The translations under genes and the position numbers were made by a program. This document shows, one piece after another, positions 34,969-44,542 of a DNA stretch of 64,000 nt (the first letter of the stretch is position 1; each line of letters opens with the position of its first letter). Origin of the DNA: Phocaeicola barnesiae DSM 18169 = JCM 13652 (GTDB lineage Bacteria > Bacteroidota > Bacteroidia > Bacteroidales > Bacteroidaceae); NCBI RefSeq assembly GCF_000374585.1, contig NZ_KB894644.1, positions 124,001 through 188,000 on the forward strand. Direction: 5' to 3'. The notes under the pieces are model-generated. The model had not been told where the DNA came from and ran no database searches. It was given only the letters and a program-made list of their open reading frames with translations.

Positions 34969-35579
34969 GTAAGAAGAATCTTTTTCGGATAGTGTTGCTG
35001 GTGGTAATCATCCTGGTTGCAGGGTTGGCAGGATATCGTTGGGCCTCGATGGAGGACGATGAAGTATCCCGTGAACCGGTAATGGAACCTACCGCTGTCA
35101 TTGTTGACGAAGTACGTGCCATTGCCCAGTTGAGTGTGCTTACCTGCTACAAGGATATGGTGGTGAGCCGTGAAAAGAAAGTGCCCGGCATTCTGTTCGA
35201 TTCAAAGTGCCGGATTACGGTGGTTTATCCTTGCCGTATGAATCTGGGAGCCGATTTGTCTGAACTCCGTAATGAGGATGTACAGATGGATGCTTCTACC
35301 GGTCGTATTACCGTGCAGCTTCCTCCGGTCCGGATGCTGAATAAGGACGGTAAGGTGGTAGACGAACTGGCACGGAAATCCATTTCGGACGGCGATACGA
35401 AGGTCTGGACACCTGTGGATATGAAATCCATGCGCGATGAGGCCGAACGTCGCTTCTTGGACCAGTGTAAACGTGAAGGCGTATATACTAAAGCCCGTCA
35501 GAAAGTAATTGATACGGTCGGGCGAATGTTGCAATCTATTGGATACCAGAATATTACTATTCTGTCTCCCGAAGACTGA
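34965..35579 (+). CDS. DUF4230 membrane-anchored protein
   Basis: 204 residues with an N-terminal transmembrane anchor (LFRIVLLVVIILVAGLAGYRWA) and a DUF4230 domain (AQLSVLTCYKDMVVSREKKVPG...CRMNLGADLSEL...ITVQLPPVRML). It is a diverged paralogue of the preceding lipoprotein, fused by an ATGA overlap. One member is lipid-anchored and the other has a transmembrane helix, which suggests a complex (inference). Confidence 0.82.
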   Translation: MSKKNLFRIVLLVVIILVAGLAGYRWASMEDDEVSREPVMEPTAVIVDEVRAIAQLSVLTCYKDMVVSREKKVPGILFDSKCRITVVYPCRMNLGADLSELRNEDVQMDASTGRITVQLPPVRMLNKDGKVVDELARKSISDGDTKVWTPVDMKSMRDEAERRFLDQCKREGVYTKARQKVIDTVGRMLQSIGYQNITILSPED

Positions 35580-35600
35580 CAGCGACCGGTTTTCGATGGA

Positions 35601-35688
35601 AAAAACGTCCTCACGTTTTGATTGAAACGTCTAGACGGATGAAAGAAAACGAACGTTTGTTTCAAGGAAGACGAACGTTCGTTTTTTT
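35601..35688. repeat. Intergenic palindromic repeat, copy B
   Basis: Contains AACGTCCTCACGTT, CGTCTAGACG (35628-35637), a degenerate ACGAACGTTTGTT (~35650) and ACGAACGTTCGT (35671-35682). It shares both core palindromes with the copy at 12220-12305 but in a different module count. The rest of 35580-35934 holds no gene. Confidence 0.72.
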
Positions 35689-35934
35689 GCTTACTTGAAA
35701 CCGGAATGTTTCTATAACAACGACATGTCCCGTTCGTTCGTCAGGTTGGACTTCTGCCTACAAGAATAAGGATTAATCTGCCTATCCGCACAAACATTTC
35801 AATAAAAAGGTCGCCATCGGCTGTCTGTCAACAAAAAGCATCCACAAATACGCAGCGTTGCTTCTTTCTTTCGCTATTTTTAAATAAAATAGGATGCGGC
35901 TCGGCATAGTCAAACTGAAAAACTTTGTTTTTCG

Positions 35935-35966
35935 TTTGTCTCTGCTCTCGCCTTTCACTATTTTTG
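35935..35966 (+). promoter_or_regulatory. Promoter of the AAA-ATPase/PD-(D/E)XK gene
   Basis: TTTG at 35935-35938, a 20-bp spacer and TATTTTTG at 35959-35966. Confidence 0.65.
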
Positions 35967-35995
35967 CAAAAACAATCACTTATCACAGAGAAGCC

Positions 35996-37546
35996 ATGAG
36001 CAAGATTTATCCGGTAGGCATACAGAGTTTTGAAAAAATACGTGAAGGCGGTTATTGTTACATCGACAAGACTTCGCTTATTTACAGCCTGGTAAAATCC
36101 GGGCAATATTACTTCCTGAGTCGTCCACGCCGCTTCGGTAAGAGTCTGCTCATCTCTACACTGGAAGCTTACTTCCTGGGAAGGAAGGAACTCTTCAAGG
36201 GACTGGCTATGGAAGGATTGGAAAAGGACTGGACTGTACATCCTGTTTTGCATCTCGATTTGAACACACAGAGATATGATACACCCGAAGCACTGACCAA
36301 CGTACTGGAAGAGAACCTGAGCTATTGGGAAAGCCTCTACGGTGCTTCGGAGAGTGAAATCGGAGTAGCCCGCCGCTTCAACGGCATCATCCGCCGTGCG
36401 GCAGAGAAGACAGGACGGAAAGTGGTGGTGTTGGTGGACGAATATGATAAGCCCATGCTCCAGGCTATCGGCAACGAACCGCTGCTTACCGACTACCGCA
36501 ATACGCTGAAAGCCTTTTACGGCGCGCTGAAGTCTAATGACAACTACCTGCGTTTCGCCCTGCTGACGGGTGTGACGAAGTTCAGTAAGGTCAGCGTGTT
36601 CAGCGACCTGAATAACCTGATGGATATTTCCATCGACGACCGGTTTGCCAGTATCTGCGGCATCACGGAACACGAACTGCATACCGATTTCAAAGAAGAT
36701 ATCCTGACGCTGGCCCAGAAAAACCGGATGACAGAAGACGAAGCCAAACAGCAACTGAAAGAACAATACGACGGATACCATTTTGTAGAAGACAGCGAAG
36801 ACATCTACAACCCGTTCAGCCTGCTCAACACATTTGCCAAGATGAAGTTCGGAAGCTACTGGTTCGAAACAGGCACGCCTACTTTCCTCGTGGAACTGCT
36901 CCAGCGCAGTAAGTACGACTTGCACCGTCTGACCGAAGAAATGGCTACTGCCGATTCTCTGGGCGGCATCGATACGATGGAAACCAATCCCGTCCCCATC
37001 CTTTACCAGAGCGGATACCTCACCATCAAGGGGTTCGACAACCGTTTCAGAACCTATACCTTAGGTTTCCCCAATCTGGAAGTGGAGGAAGGCTTTATCC
37101 GTTTCCTGCTACCTTTCTACTCCAACACTTCGAAGTCCGATTCGGCTTTCGAAATCGTTCACTTTGTCCGCGAAGTGGAAAGCGGTAACATCGATGCCTT
37201 TATGCGCCGCCTCCAGAGCTTCTTTGCCGACACGCCCTACGAGTTGGCGCGCGACTTGGAACGGCACTACCAGAACGTGCTCTTCATCGTCTTCAAGCTG
37301 CTGGGTTTCTACACCCAGGCAGAATACCGTACATCCAACGGTCGCATAGACATGGTGGTGAAGACCGACCGCTACATCTACGTCATGGAGTTCAAGCTGA
37401 ATGGCAGTGCCGAAGAAGCCATCCGCCAAATCAATGAGAAAGGCTACGCTGCCCCCTTTGCCTCTGATGGCAGAACCCTTTATAAGATAGGTGTAAATTT
37501 CAGTAACGAAATCCGGGGGATAGAGGGATGGATTGTCGAAGAATAA
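35996..37546 (+). CDS. AAA-ATPase-like / PD-(D/E)XK nuclease-like protein, paralogue 1
   Basis: 516 residues: an AAA-ATPase_like domain (YPVGIQSFEKIREGGYCYIDKT, P-loop-like SRPRRFGKSLLISTLEAYF, Walker-B-like VVVLVDEYDKPML) and a C-terminal PD-(D/E)XK-type domain (DMVVKTDRYIYVMEFKLNG; Pfam PF09820 and PF08011 by recall). The family is common in Bacteroidetes in many paralogues; its role is unknown (defence or transposon-derived functions have been suggested). The start at ATG 35996 follows its promoter by 30 bp. An inverted paralogue lies at 55557-57104. Confidence 0.85.
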   Translation: MSKIYPVGIQSFEKIREGGYCYIDKTSLIYSLVKSGQYYFLSRPRRFGKSLLISTLEAYFLGRKELFKGLAMEGLEKDWTVHPVLHLDLNTQRYDTPEALTNVLEENLSYWESLYGASESEIGVARRFNGIIRRAAEKTGRKVVVLVDEYDKPMLQAIGNEPLLTDYRNTLKAFYGALKSNDNYLRFALLTGVTKFSKVSVFSDLNNLMDISIDDRFASICGITEHELHTDFKEDILTLAQKNRMTEDEAKQQLKEQYDGYHFVEDSEDIYNPFSLLNTFAKMKFGSYWFETGTPTFLVELLQRSKYDLHRLTEEMATADSLGGIDTMETNPVPILYQSGYLTIKGFDNRFRTYTLGFPNLEVEEGFIRFLLPFYSNTSKSDSAFEIVHFVREVESGNIDAFMRRLQSFFADTPYELARDLERHYQNVLFIVFKLLGFYTQAEYRTSNGRIDMVVKTDRYIYVMEFKLNGSAEEAIRQINEKGYAAPFASDGRTLYKIGVNFSNEIRGIEGWIVEE

Positions 37547-37651
37547 ACAGACACGGGAAAAAGTTCCTGACAATATCATCGTGAAAATCTTACGCCGACA
37601 TCTGCTTTACACTTTCCTGTTGAGTACTCTTATTCTGGCCATAACTTAATG

Positions 37652-37975
37652 ACAGACTGGTGAAGGAACTTGGAGAGAAATGCCGTGTTCTGGATGATAT
37701 GGAAGGAGACTTTGGAAAAAATGTGTGAAAGTACGTACGGTAATTTCGTGAGCCGTCTTCAGGGTATCTGCCCGACACTGACCAAGCAGGAACTTCATCT
37801 TTGTATTTTGATCAAGCTCCGTTTCAGCAACGCACAGATGTCAGATATATTCGGTGTCAGTGTCTCTTCCGTATCCCAGAAGAAGTTCCGGCTGAAGAAG
37901 CATTTGAGTGATTCGTTGGAAGGCGTTCTTCCTGAGGAGATGACACTCGACAGATGGTTGGCAGAGTTCTGTAAA
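37652..37975 (+). pseudogene. Decayed 3' copy of the TPR/HTH regulator gene
   Basis: This stretch is nearly identical at DNA level to the last ~320 bp of the regulator gene at 38081-39943, starting GACAGACTGGTGAAGGAAC. Relative to the intact copy, ATGGAATGGGAG has become ATGGAAGGAG, a 2-bp deletion that shifts the frame, and everything upstream is missing. Downstream residues STYGNFVSRLQGICPTLT and QKKFRLKKHLSDSLEG remain. It is a duplication scar. No promoter or receptor gene follows it directly. Confidence 0.82.
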
Positions 37976-38080
37976 ATACAAATTTCGAAACGGACGTTTC
38001 GTTGGCTAGCCTTAACAAAATGCGCACACTAATGTGTATAGTGCCGGAATATTTTTATTTTTGCCGGAAATTTTTGTGAA

Positions 38081-39943
38081 ATGAAAAAGATAACCCACTA
38101 TATACTGTACATTCTGATTGCTTGTACAGCCCTTTTGAATATTCAATGCAGCGGAAACGGCAAGGAGAAAACTCCGCTTCCGGAACTGGTTCATGCGGAG
38201 TCCGTGATGTTTGACCACCCGGACAGTGCGCTTCATATCCTGGAGGACATGCCGATGCCTTCAGCACGCCGGGATAAGGAGAACCATGCGCTGTGGTGTC
38301 TGTTGTTGACACAGGCGCAGTACAAACAGGTGATGAAAATCTCTTCTGATTCCCTTGTGAGGATAGCATACGATTATTACAAACCAACAAACAATGCCCG
38401 AAGAAAAGCGATAGCAGCCCTATATATGGGTTGTATAAATTATGATCTTGGGAATATAGAAGAAGCGATGCAGTATTATCTGGAGGGTAAAACGGAAGTG
38501 GATAAGACGGATGATTATAAGACCGGATATCTGATAATGTCTTCTTTGACAAATCTCTATTTATTCCGTGATTTTGCTGATTATGCACTTGATGCTTGTA
38601 TGAAGACATACGATTATGCTGTGAAAGATTCTAACAGTCGCTATCAGATGACATCTTTAGGATTGTTGTCCAGATGTTATTGCATATCAAATGAATTTCC
38701 AAAAGCTATAGAAACCTATCAGAAAACTGCTGCAAAAGCCGTTGAACTCGGATTTGAAAACGATGAATATTATTATTCAATACAAAAAGAAATTGCTTTG
38801 GTTTATACGAACAGTTGGAAGTTTGAAAAGTCATTGGAAATTCTAAAAGCATTACCTAAGATGTATCAGCCATCATTGCTGATTGGTACAAATTATTTAA
38901 TGCTAAATCAGTATGATTCTGCATATTTATATTTGAATAAGGACTTAAATACGGATAATGTTTATACCAAAAAATCTATATATAAAGCTCTGTATCAATT
39001 GGGTGATACACCTGAATACCGTAAATATCTGAAAACCTACTGTGATTCACTTCTTTTCTATACCGACTCTGTCATGTCCTTAGATAAAGGCAAGGAAATC
39101 ATCGCCTACAAGGAGAAGTACGACCACCAGAAACTCATTACCGAACAGCAGCGTCTGAAGCTGGAGAAGGCAGATGCACAGCGTATGATGTTCATCATCA
39201 CAATATGCCTGATTGTGGTTATAGCTGTTGTAGCATATTTTTACCAGAAACGTCTTGTCCGTAAGGAAACGACTATTCGCAAACAGTCTGAGCAGCTACA
39301 GGACTTCATGCTTCAACTTCACGAATACGAGACACGCCTCATGCAGAACAACCGCTATATGGAGGAACTGAGGGAACAGCTCTCCGGTCAGGAAATGAAC
39401 TCTGAAGAACTGCATGAATACCGTGAACAGATAGACAGCCTTCAGGTTGAGAACAGCAGGCTGTCTGAAAAGATAAACTCTCTTCAACATCATATTAACG
39501 ACTATTCTTCCAAACTGGATAAGGCCAGACGTGAGGCAGATAAGTTCCGCAACTTATCGGAAGAAAATCTCTACCTGAAGCAGCGTGAACGTGTGCTTAC
39601 CGACTATGTGGTGGACAACGACAGACTGGTGAAGGAACTGAGAGAAAAATGCCGTGTTTTGGATGATATGGAATGGGAGACTTTGGAACAAATGTGTGAA
39701 AGTACTTACGGCAATTTCGTGAGCCGTCTTCAAAGTATCTGCCCGACACTGACTAAGCAGGAACTTCATCTTTGTATCCTAATCAAGCTCCGTTTCAGCA
39801 ACAGTCAGATGTCGGAGATATTCGGTGTAAGTGTCTCTTCCGTATCCCAGAAGAAGTTCCGTCTGAAAAAGCATTTGAGTGATTCGTTGGAAGGCGTTCT
39901 TCCTGAGGATATGACACTCGACAGGTGGGTGGCAGAGTTCTAA
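38081..39943 (+). CDS. Membrane-anchored TPR regulator with C-terminal HTH
   Basis: 620 residues: a lipoprotein-like signal (HYILYILIACTALLNIQCSG), TPR-like helical repeats (residues ~70-330), one transmembrane helix (MFIITICLIVVIAVVAYFY, ~370-388), a coiled coil (~395-540) and a C-terminal HTH (QMSEIFGVSVSSVSQKKFRLKKHL). This layout would put a periplasmic sensor and a cytoplasmic DNA-binding domain on one chain, as in some Bacteroidetes one-component regulators. It lies 156 bp upstream of a beta-barrel receptor gene, its likely target. Partial copies of its end lie at 37652-37975 and 44543-44582. The signal is unknown. Confidence 0.82.
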   Translation: MKKITHYILYILIACTALLNIQCSGNGKEKTPLPELVHAESVMFDHPDSALHILEDMPMPSARRDKENHALWCLLLTQAQYKQVMKISSDSLVRIAYDYYKPTNNARRKAIAALYMGCINYDLGNIEEAMQYYLEGKTEVDKTDDYKTGYLIMSSLTNLYLFRDFADYALDACMKTYDYAVKDSNSRYQMTSLGLLSRCYCISNEFPKAIETYQKTAAKAVELGFENDEYYYSIQKEIALVYTNSWKFEKSLEILKALPKMYQPSLLIGTNYLMLNQYDSAYLYLNKDLNTDNVYTKKSIYKALYQLGDTPEYRKYLKTYCDSLLFYTDSVMSLDKGKEIIAYKEKYDHQKLITEQQRLKLEKADAQRMMFIITICLIVVIAVVAYFYQKRLVRKETTIRKQSEQLQDFMLQLHEYETRLMQNNRYMEELREQLSGQEMNSEELHEYREQIDSLQVENSRLSEKINSLQHHINDYSSKLDKARREADKFRNLSEENLYLKQRERVLTDYVVDNDRLVKELREKCRVLDDMEWETLEQMCESTYGNFVSRLQSICPTLTKQELHLCILIKLRFSNSQMSEIFGVSVSSVSQKKFRLKKHLSDSLEGVLPEDMTLDRWVAEF

Positions 39944-39952
39944 AATAGAAAA

Positions 39953-40041
39953 TGTAGAGATTGATATAATTGTATAATACGGCATAATGCACATATAATC
40001 AGTGTGTTATGCCGTATTTTGTTAATAGCTAAATGTAGAGA
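39953..40041. promoter_or_regulatory. Paired TGTAGAGA octamers upstream of the receptor gene
   Basis: TGTAGAGA at 39953-39960 and again at 40034-40041. The second is 39 bp before the start of the -7 box at 40073. The same octamer pair, with the proximal one at the same 39-bp distance, precedes the second receptor copy (44592-44599, 44670-44677). Confidence 0.5.
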
Positions 40042-40072
40042 TACTTTTTAAATGGTGTATTGTTATATGTTC

Positions 40073-40080
40073 TAATTTTG
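40073..40080 (+). promoter_or_regulatory. -7 element of the intact receptor gene
   Basis: TAATTTTG, exact consensus, 52 bp before the preferred ATG. Confidence 0.55.
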
Positions 40081-40131
40081 CATTCGGAGATATAAACCAT
40101 GAGCAATAATAACCTAAAAAGTATCTTTATA

Positions 40132-42459
40132 ATGAAAGCGATTAAAACTTTTTTATTTACATCTTTAATGGTCTTCTTGCCGGTAATTTTATCCGCACAG
40201 ACCGTAAGCGGAAAATTGATTGACGAGAAGGAAAAACCACTGCCTTTTGCTAATGTTGTATTGCTGTCGCTACCGGATTCTGCATTTGTGAGCGGAACCA
40301 TCAGCGGAGAGGACGGATCTTTCACTCTGGAGGCAACTTCGGAAAACCAGATAGTGAGAATATCCTCCATCGGATATAAGACCGTATTTAAGCCTGTATC
40401 TCCAGCCAATATTGGTACAGTTCAGCTCGTATCGGACGCACAACAATTAGGAGAAGTAGTGGTAAAGGCAGACTTGCCTAAAACACGTGTAAAAGGCAAT
40501 GCTATGGTGACGACTGTGACAGGAAGTGTGCTTGAAAAAGCAGGAACGGGAAATGACCTGCTCGACAAGATACCTGGCTTATCGGCAAATAATGGCTCGG
40601 TTAACGTATTCGGAAGCGGAAAGGCTGAAATCTATATCAACGGAAGAAAAATGAGAAACAGCTCTGAGCTTGACCAACTGTCGTCCGAAAATATTAAAAG
40701 CGTAGAGGTCCTCCGCAATCCTGGTGCCAGATATGATGCTTCAGTGAAGGCTGTAGTGCGTATAATAACCAAAAAGCCACAGGGAGAAGGATTCGGTTTC
40801 AACAACCGTACATATTTGGGATACCAATATGACCTTGCTTTGCTCGACCAGTTCAACTTCAATTACCGCAAGGGAGGATTCGACCTCGGAGGAATGCTAT
40901 TAGGAAGCGACTACAAGTTCGAAAACAACAAGATTATTACACAGAAAACATACCTGGATAAAGTCTGGACACAAAATTCAGATATGAAAAATCCGACTCA
41001 TAGCCAGTACCTTTCTGCTATGCTTTCCTTCAATTACCAGTTCAATGAAAATCATGTGATGGGGGTAAGGTATGATTTTAGCAGAAGTCCTAAAATTGAG
41101 ATGCGAGCGTATATGAACTCTTCCATTCATGTGGATAATCTACTTGAAGAAGAAAGCAAAAGTAAACTACATTCATTAACCACAAACAACAGTCATACTG
41201 TGAATGCCTACTATAATGGAAGTTTCAATGACTGGAAAGTGGATTTTAATGTGGATGGAATGTGGATAGATAACAATAATCCAACTGTTTCAGAAGAAAA
41301 TGTCAAGAAACCGGACAATACTGAAGACAATCGCATTATCCATACATTAGGGAATAGTAGTAATGAACTTTACGCCGCCAAACTGATAATGGATCATCCA
41401 TTATGGGGTGGTAGTTTCTCCATCGGTAGTGAATACACCTACAGCAACCGTATAGACAGATACGCAAACGATGAGAATATTATCCCTGACAACGAGAATA
41501 GAATCAGGGAAAATGCCATATCTGCATTTGCCATGTACGCACGCAGTTTCGGCCAGTTGCAAGCTCAGGCTGGTGTGAGATACGAGCATCTGGGTTCCGA
41601 CTACTATGAGTTCGGCAAAAGAATGGATGAGCAAAGCCGTACATACGACAATGTATTTCCTTCAATATCCGTATCATATCCTATTGGTAAAGTCCAGATG
41701 ATGCTGAGTTATTCAGGTAATATAGAACGACCAAGCTACAACAAACTGTCAAGTTCTATAATATACGCCAACAAATATACATACGAGAGTGGAAATCCGT
41801 TTCTGCGTTCTTCCATACTAAATACGTTGTCGTTCAACACTTCATGGAAATGGCTCTATTTCAGTATGAATTACAGCCATATCAAGGATATGCAGACACA
41901 GATAAGCCAGTCATATTCGGATGAAGATCCTTCCATCTCTCTGTTCACTCATACCAATGTCCCTAAAATGGACAAGCTGAATGCCACTTTATCTGCATCG
42001 CCTACGATAGGTATATGGTCACCGCAGTTCACAGCCATGTACAGCCAGCAATGGCTTGTGATGGACACACCGGACGGTCCAGAAAATCTTAATAATCCTA
42101 TCGGATACTTCCAATGGAACAATACATTCAGCTTTCGCAAAGATTTCCAGTTCAGTATAGATCTGGAGACTTCAACACGAGGTGAAGACATCACCTACCG
42201 TACAATCAAGCCAGGAAGTTCGGTAAACCTTTCATTATATAAAGGATTCTTGGATGGAAAACTGGCCGTGCAACTGCAAGCTAACGACATTTTCAATACT
42301 TCATCTTCGGACTTACTGTTGTACAGCGGTAACCGCATTATGATATATAAGCCAGAATCTCGCCGTAGCTTTGGTATGACAGTACGATACAAGTTCAATG
42401 CAGCCAAGAGCAAGTACAAGGGTACCGGAGCCGGAGAAAGCCAGAAGAGCCGTATGTAG
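40132..42459 (+). CDS. Outer-membrane beta-barrel receptor (TonB-dependent receptor superfamily, OMP_b-brl_3 type)
   Basis: About 775 residues: signal peptide (KTFLFTSLMVFLPVILSAQ), an N-terminal carboxypeptidase-regulatory-like domain (VSGKLIDEKEKPLPFANVVL...ISSIGYKTV), a plug-like region (GNAMVTTVTGSVLEKAGTG...EIYINGRKMRNSSELDQL...VEVLRNPGARYD) and a long C-terminal barrel. No SusD partner lies nearby, so this is not a standard polysaccharide pair. ATG 40132 is chosen over 40099 as it begins the signal peptide. It is probably controlled by the upstream regulator. A broken paralogue is found at 44761-54375. Confidence 0.87.
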   Translation: MKAIKTFLFTSLMVFLPVILSAQTVSGKLIDEKEKPLPFANVVLLSLPDSAFVSGTISGEDGSFTLEATSENQIVRISSIGYKTVFKPVSPANIGTVQLVSDAQQLGEVVVKADLPKTRVKGNAMVTTVTGSVLEKAGTGNDLLDKIPGLSANNGSVNVFGSGKAEIYINGRKMRNSSELDQLSSENIKSVEVLRNPGARYDASVKAVVRIITKKPQGEGFGFNNRTYLGYQYDLALLDQFNFNYRKGGFDLGGMLLGSDYKFENNKIITQKTYLDKVWTQNSDMKNPTHSQYLSAMLSFNYQFNENHVMGVRYDFSRSPKIEMRAYMNSSIHVDNLLEEESKSKLHSLTTNNSHTVNAYYNGSFNDWKVDFNVDGMWIDNNNPTVSEENVKKPDNTEDNRIIHTLGNSSNELYAAKLIMDHPLWGGSFSIGSEYTYSNRIDRYANDENIIPDNENRIRENAISAFAMYARSFGQLQAQAGVRYEHLGSDYYEFGKRMDEQSRTYDNVFPSISVSYPIGKVQMMLSYSGNIERPSYNKLSSSIIYANKYTYESGNPFLRSSILNTLSFNTSWKWLYFSMNYSHIKDMQTQISQSYSDEDPSISLFTHTNVPKMDKLNATLSASPTIGIWSPQFTAMYSQQWLVMDTPDGPENLNNPIGYFQWNNTFSFRKDFQFSIDLETSTRGEDITYRTIKPGSSVNLSLYKGFLDGKLAVQLQANDIFNTSSSDLLLYSGNRIMIYKPESRRSFGMTVRYKFNAAKSKYKGTGAGESQKSRM

Positions 42460-42512
42460 AAATTGTCTAAAATCCAAGAATGAACTTGAATAAATAATTT
42501 TATATTTTATAT

Positions 42513-43730
42513 ATGAGGAAGTTATTGTTTTTTATTTTCAGTGCTTTTACAGCCATTGCATTAAAGGCACAGACACCCTCTATTGAGGCGTTGCGTACAT
42601 GCGCAGCTGAAAAGGGAATGTCTCCCAAAGAATACATATTCAAACAGTTTGAGAAATCGGATATAGTAGTGCTGGGCGAGCGCGACCACCGCGACACGGT
42701 ACAATACGACCTGATTCACGACATTCTGGCCGATCCCCGTTTTGCTGAACAGATAGGATATGTTTATACCGAAGTAGGCTCGTACAACATGAACGATGAT
42801 GTGAACCGCCTGCTGCAAGGCAGTTATCCAACGGAGGCGGCTTTCATGGACAGACTGTATGCCTATTATAGAAAGTCAGAGACCTTCTATCCGATTTGGG
42901 AGAAGTACAACCGCATTAAATTCCTGAAAGGTATATATGAAATAAACCGTACTTCTTCAAGGAAAATTAAGCTCGGACTAACCGACCGAGAGTTCTCATG
43001 GGATGAGATTCGTACTGTAGAAGACTACAAGAAATTCTGGGAATCTCGTACAGTGAACTATCGCGACAGTTTAATGGCTGCCCATATTTCGGAAATGTTT
43101 GCCCGCCAGACACCCTTGAACGGTAAGCGCAAGGCATTGGTGATAACCAGTCAGCCGCATGCCATCAACTATTCGATGATTCTCAAAAAGAAAAATACGG
43201 TTTATGGAACACAGGGATGGTGGATGAAGAAAATCTTTGGAGAAGAAAAAGTCAGAATCGTGATACTGAATTGGTTTGATTACAACCTGTTTGACGGAAG
43301 TAATTTCCCGATGACGGGCGAAGGACATTGGGATGCAGCCTTTGAACTGATGGAATGCCGCCCGTTCGCTATTGATTTGAAAAACACGCCATACGGAGAA
43401 ACTGCATACAACGGTCACGTCGGAGGTACTACGATTAATGTAAAGAACAAGTCTTGGCAAGATGTGGCCGATGGGCTTATCTACTATGCACCCCTCTACG
43501 ACCATGTTGCTGCATGGGGTATTGAAGGCCTTATAACCAAAGAGTTTGAACCTGAAATCAAACGCCGTCTGACCCTATTTTTCCAAGCAACACAACCCGG
43601 CGCAGAAATACCCATGGAGGCTGCCATAGAAGAATACAATGTTTTTCATGCCCATCCAGCTGCCATCAAAAGCAAAGAGGAAGTGAAGGAAATCATTCAG
43701 GAAGTACTGGAGAAGAATATTCGACAATAA
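42513..43730 (+). CDS. Secreted protein resembling erythromycin-esterase / ChaN-TraB hydrolases
   Basis: 405 residues with a signal peptide (KLLFFIFSAFTAIALKAQ). The early motif SDIVVLGERDHRDTVQYDLI resembles the GE-x-H segment of the EreA/ChaN/Tiki superfamily, and later FPMTGEGHWDAAFELM and ITSQPHAINYS supply further His and Glu. These proteins are metal-independent esterases or heme/metal-binding peptidases. I recognise the fold-level pattern only. It lies 53 bp after the receptor gene and is probably in the same operon. Confidence 0.5.
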   Translation: MRKLLFFIFSAFTAIALKAQTPSIEALRTCAAEKGMSPKEYIFKQFEKSDIVVLGERDHRDTVQYDLIHDILADPRFAEQIGYVYTEVGSYNMNDDVNRLLQGSYPTEAAFMDRLYAYYRKSETFYPIWEKYNRIKFLKGIYEINRTSSRKIKLGLTDREFSWDEIRTVEDYKKFWESRTVNYRDSLMAAHISEMFARQTPLNGKRKALVITSQPHAINYSMILKKKNTVYGTQGWWMKKIFGEEKVRIVILNWFDYNLFDGSNFPMTGEGHWDAAFELMECRPFAIDLKNTPYGETAYNGHVGGTTINVKNKSWQDVADGLIYYAPLYDHVAAWGIEGLITKEFEPEIKRRLTLFFQATQPGAEIPMEAAIEEYNVFHAHPAAIKSKEEVKEIIQEVLEKNIRQ

Positions 43731-43810
43731 TGTAGTGGTATTGAATTATTAGCCCTACATTTATAGTCCAAGCAATCCTATTGACAACTACTTTTTAAAC
43801 AGAACACACA

Positions 43811-44443
43811 ATGAAAAGACTGAAAGGCATCAAACGCATCCTGACCTATATCCACAACAAGATACGCCACGACGGGCAGAACGGTAATCCGAAGGGTGGA
43901 AACAACTCCATCAACTTTGCTGAGGCCTGCAAGGACGGCAGCCGAGGTCTGAACTGCCGCGGACTGGCTACGGTGCTGAACGAGTGTTACCTGTCGATGG
44001 GTATTCCGTCGCGCGTCATCACCTGCATGCCAAAGACGTACATCAACGATTGCCACGTCATTAACGCTGTCTATTCGTCCACCCTCGGCAAGTGGCTTTG
44101 GATAGACCCTACGAACAACGCCTGGGTGACCGACGAACAGGGCAACCTGCTGAGCGTGCAGGAAGTGCGTGTACGTCTCAGGAGCGGCCAGCCCGTCCGG
44201 GTGAACGAAGAGGCCAACTGGAACAATGAAAAGAAGACCACGACGGAAGACTATCTGTACGAGTACATGGCCAAGAACCTGTTTTATCTGGAAAGTTGGA
44301 CGCGCTACGGGTTCAATACGGAAAGCGACCGAGAGAACCTTATCAACTACATCTTTCTGCAACCCACCGGCTGCGACAGCGACCAACGGAACCCGGGGAA
44401 CTTTTCTGTCAACGACGACCGGTACTTCTGGCAGGTTCCCTAG
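43811..44443 (+). CDS. Transglutaminase-like protein, probably N-terminally short
   Basis: 210 residues with the transglutaminase-like triad: Cys in GSRGLNCRGLATVLNECYL (~residue 60), His in DCHVINAVYS, and Asp in WLWIDPTNNAWVTDEQ. Bacteroidetes homologues are usually longer and exported, while this ORF lacks a signal peptide and begins only about 60 residues before the Cys, so its 5' end may have been lost. Its base composition is visibly more GC-rich than its neighbours, which suggests a separate origin. In bacteria this fold acts mostly as a cysteine protease or amidase. Confidence 0.7.
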   Translation: MKRLKGIKRILTYIHNKIRHDGQNGNPKGGNNSINFAEACKDGSRGLNCRGLATVLNECYLSMGIPSRVITCMPKTYINDCHVINAVYSSTLGKWLWIDPTNNAWVTDEQGNLLSVQEVRVRLRSGQPVRVNEEANWNNEKKTTTEDYLYEYMAKNLFYLESWTRYGFNTESDRENLINYIFLQPTGCDSDQRNPGNFSVNDDRYFWQVP

Positions 44444-44542
44444 TAAGAGGTATCACATTTGTCAAGTAACTCAATTACATGATTTCTCCTGGCTACAAAT
44501 TCTTTCAGAGAGTTGTTGAGTCTTCCTTTCAGAATGTTTTGC

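Noticed and set aside
37560-37651. Short in-frame stretch reading IIVKILRRHLLYTFLLSTL after the AAA gene
   Set aside because: No start codon or relative recognised; it is probably intergenic sequence or a fragment too short to assign.
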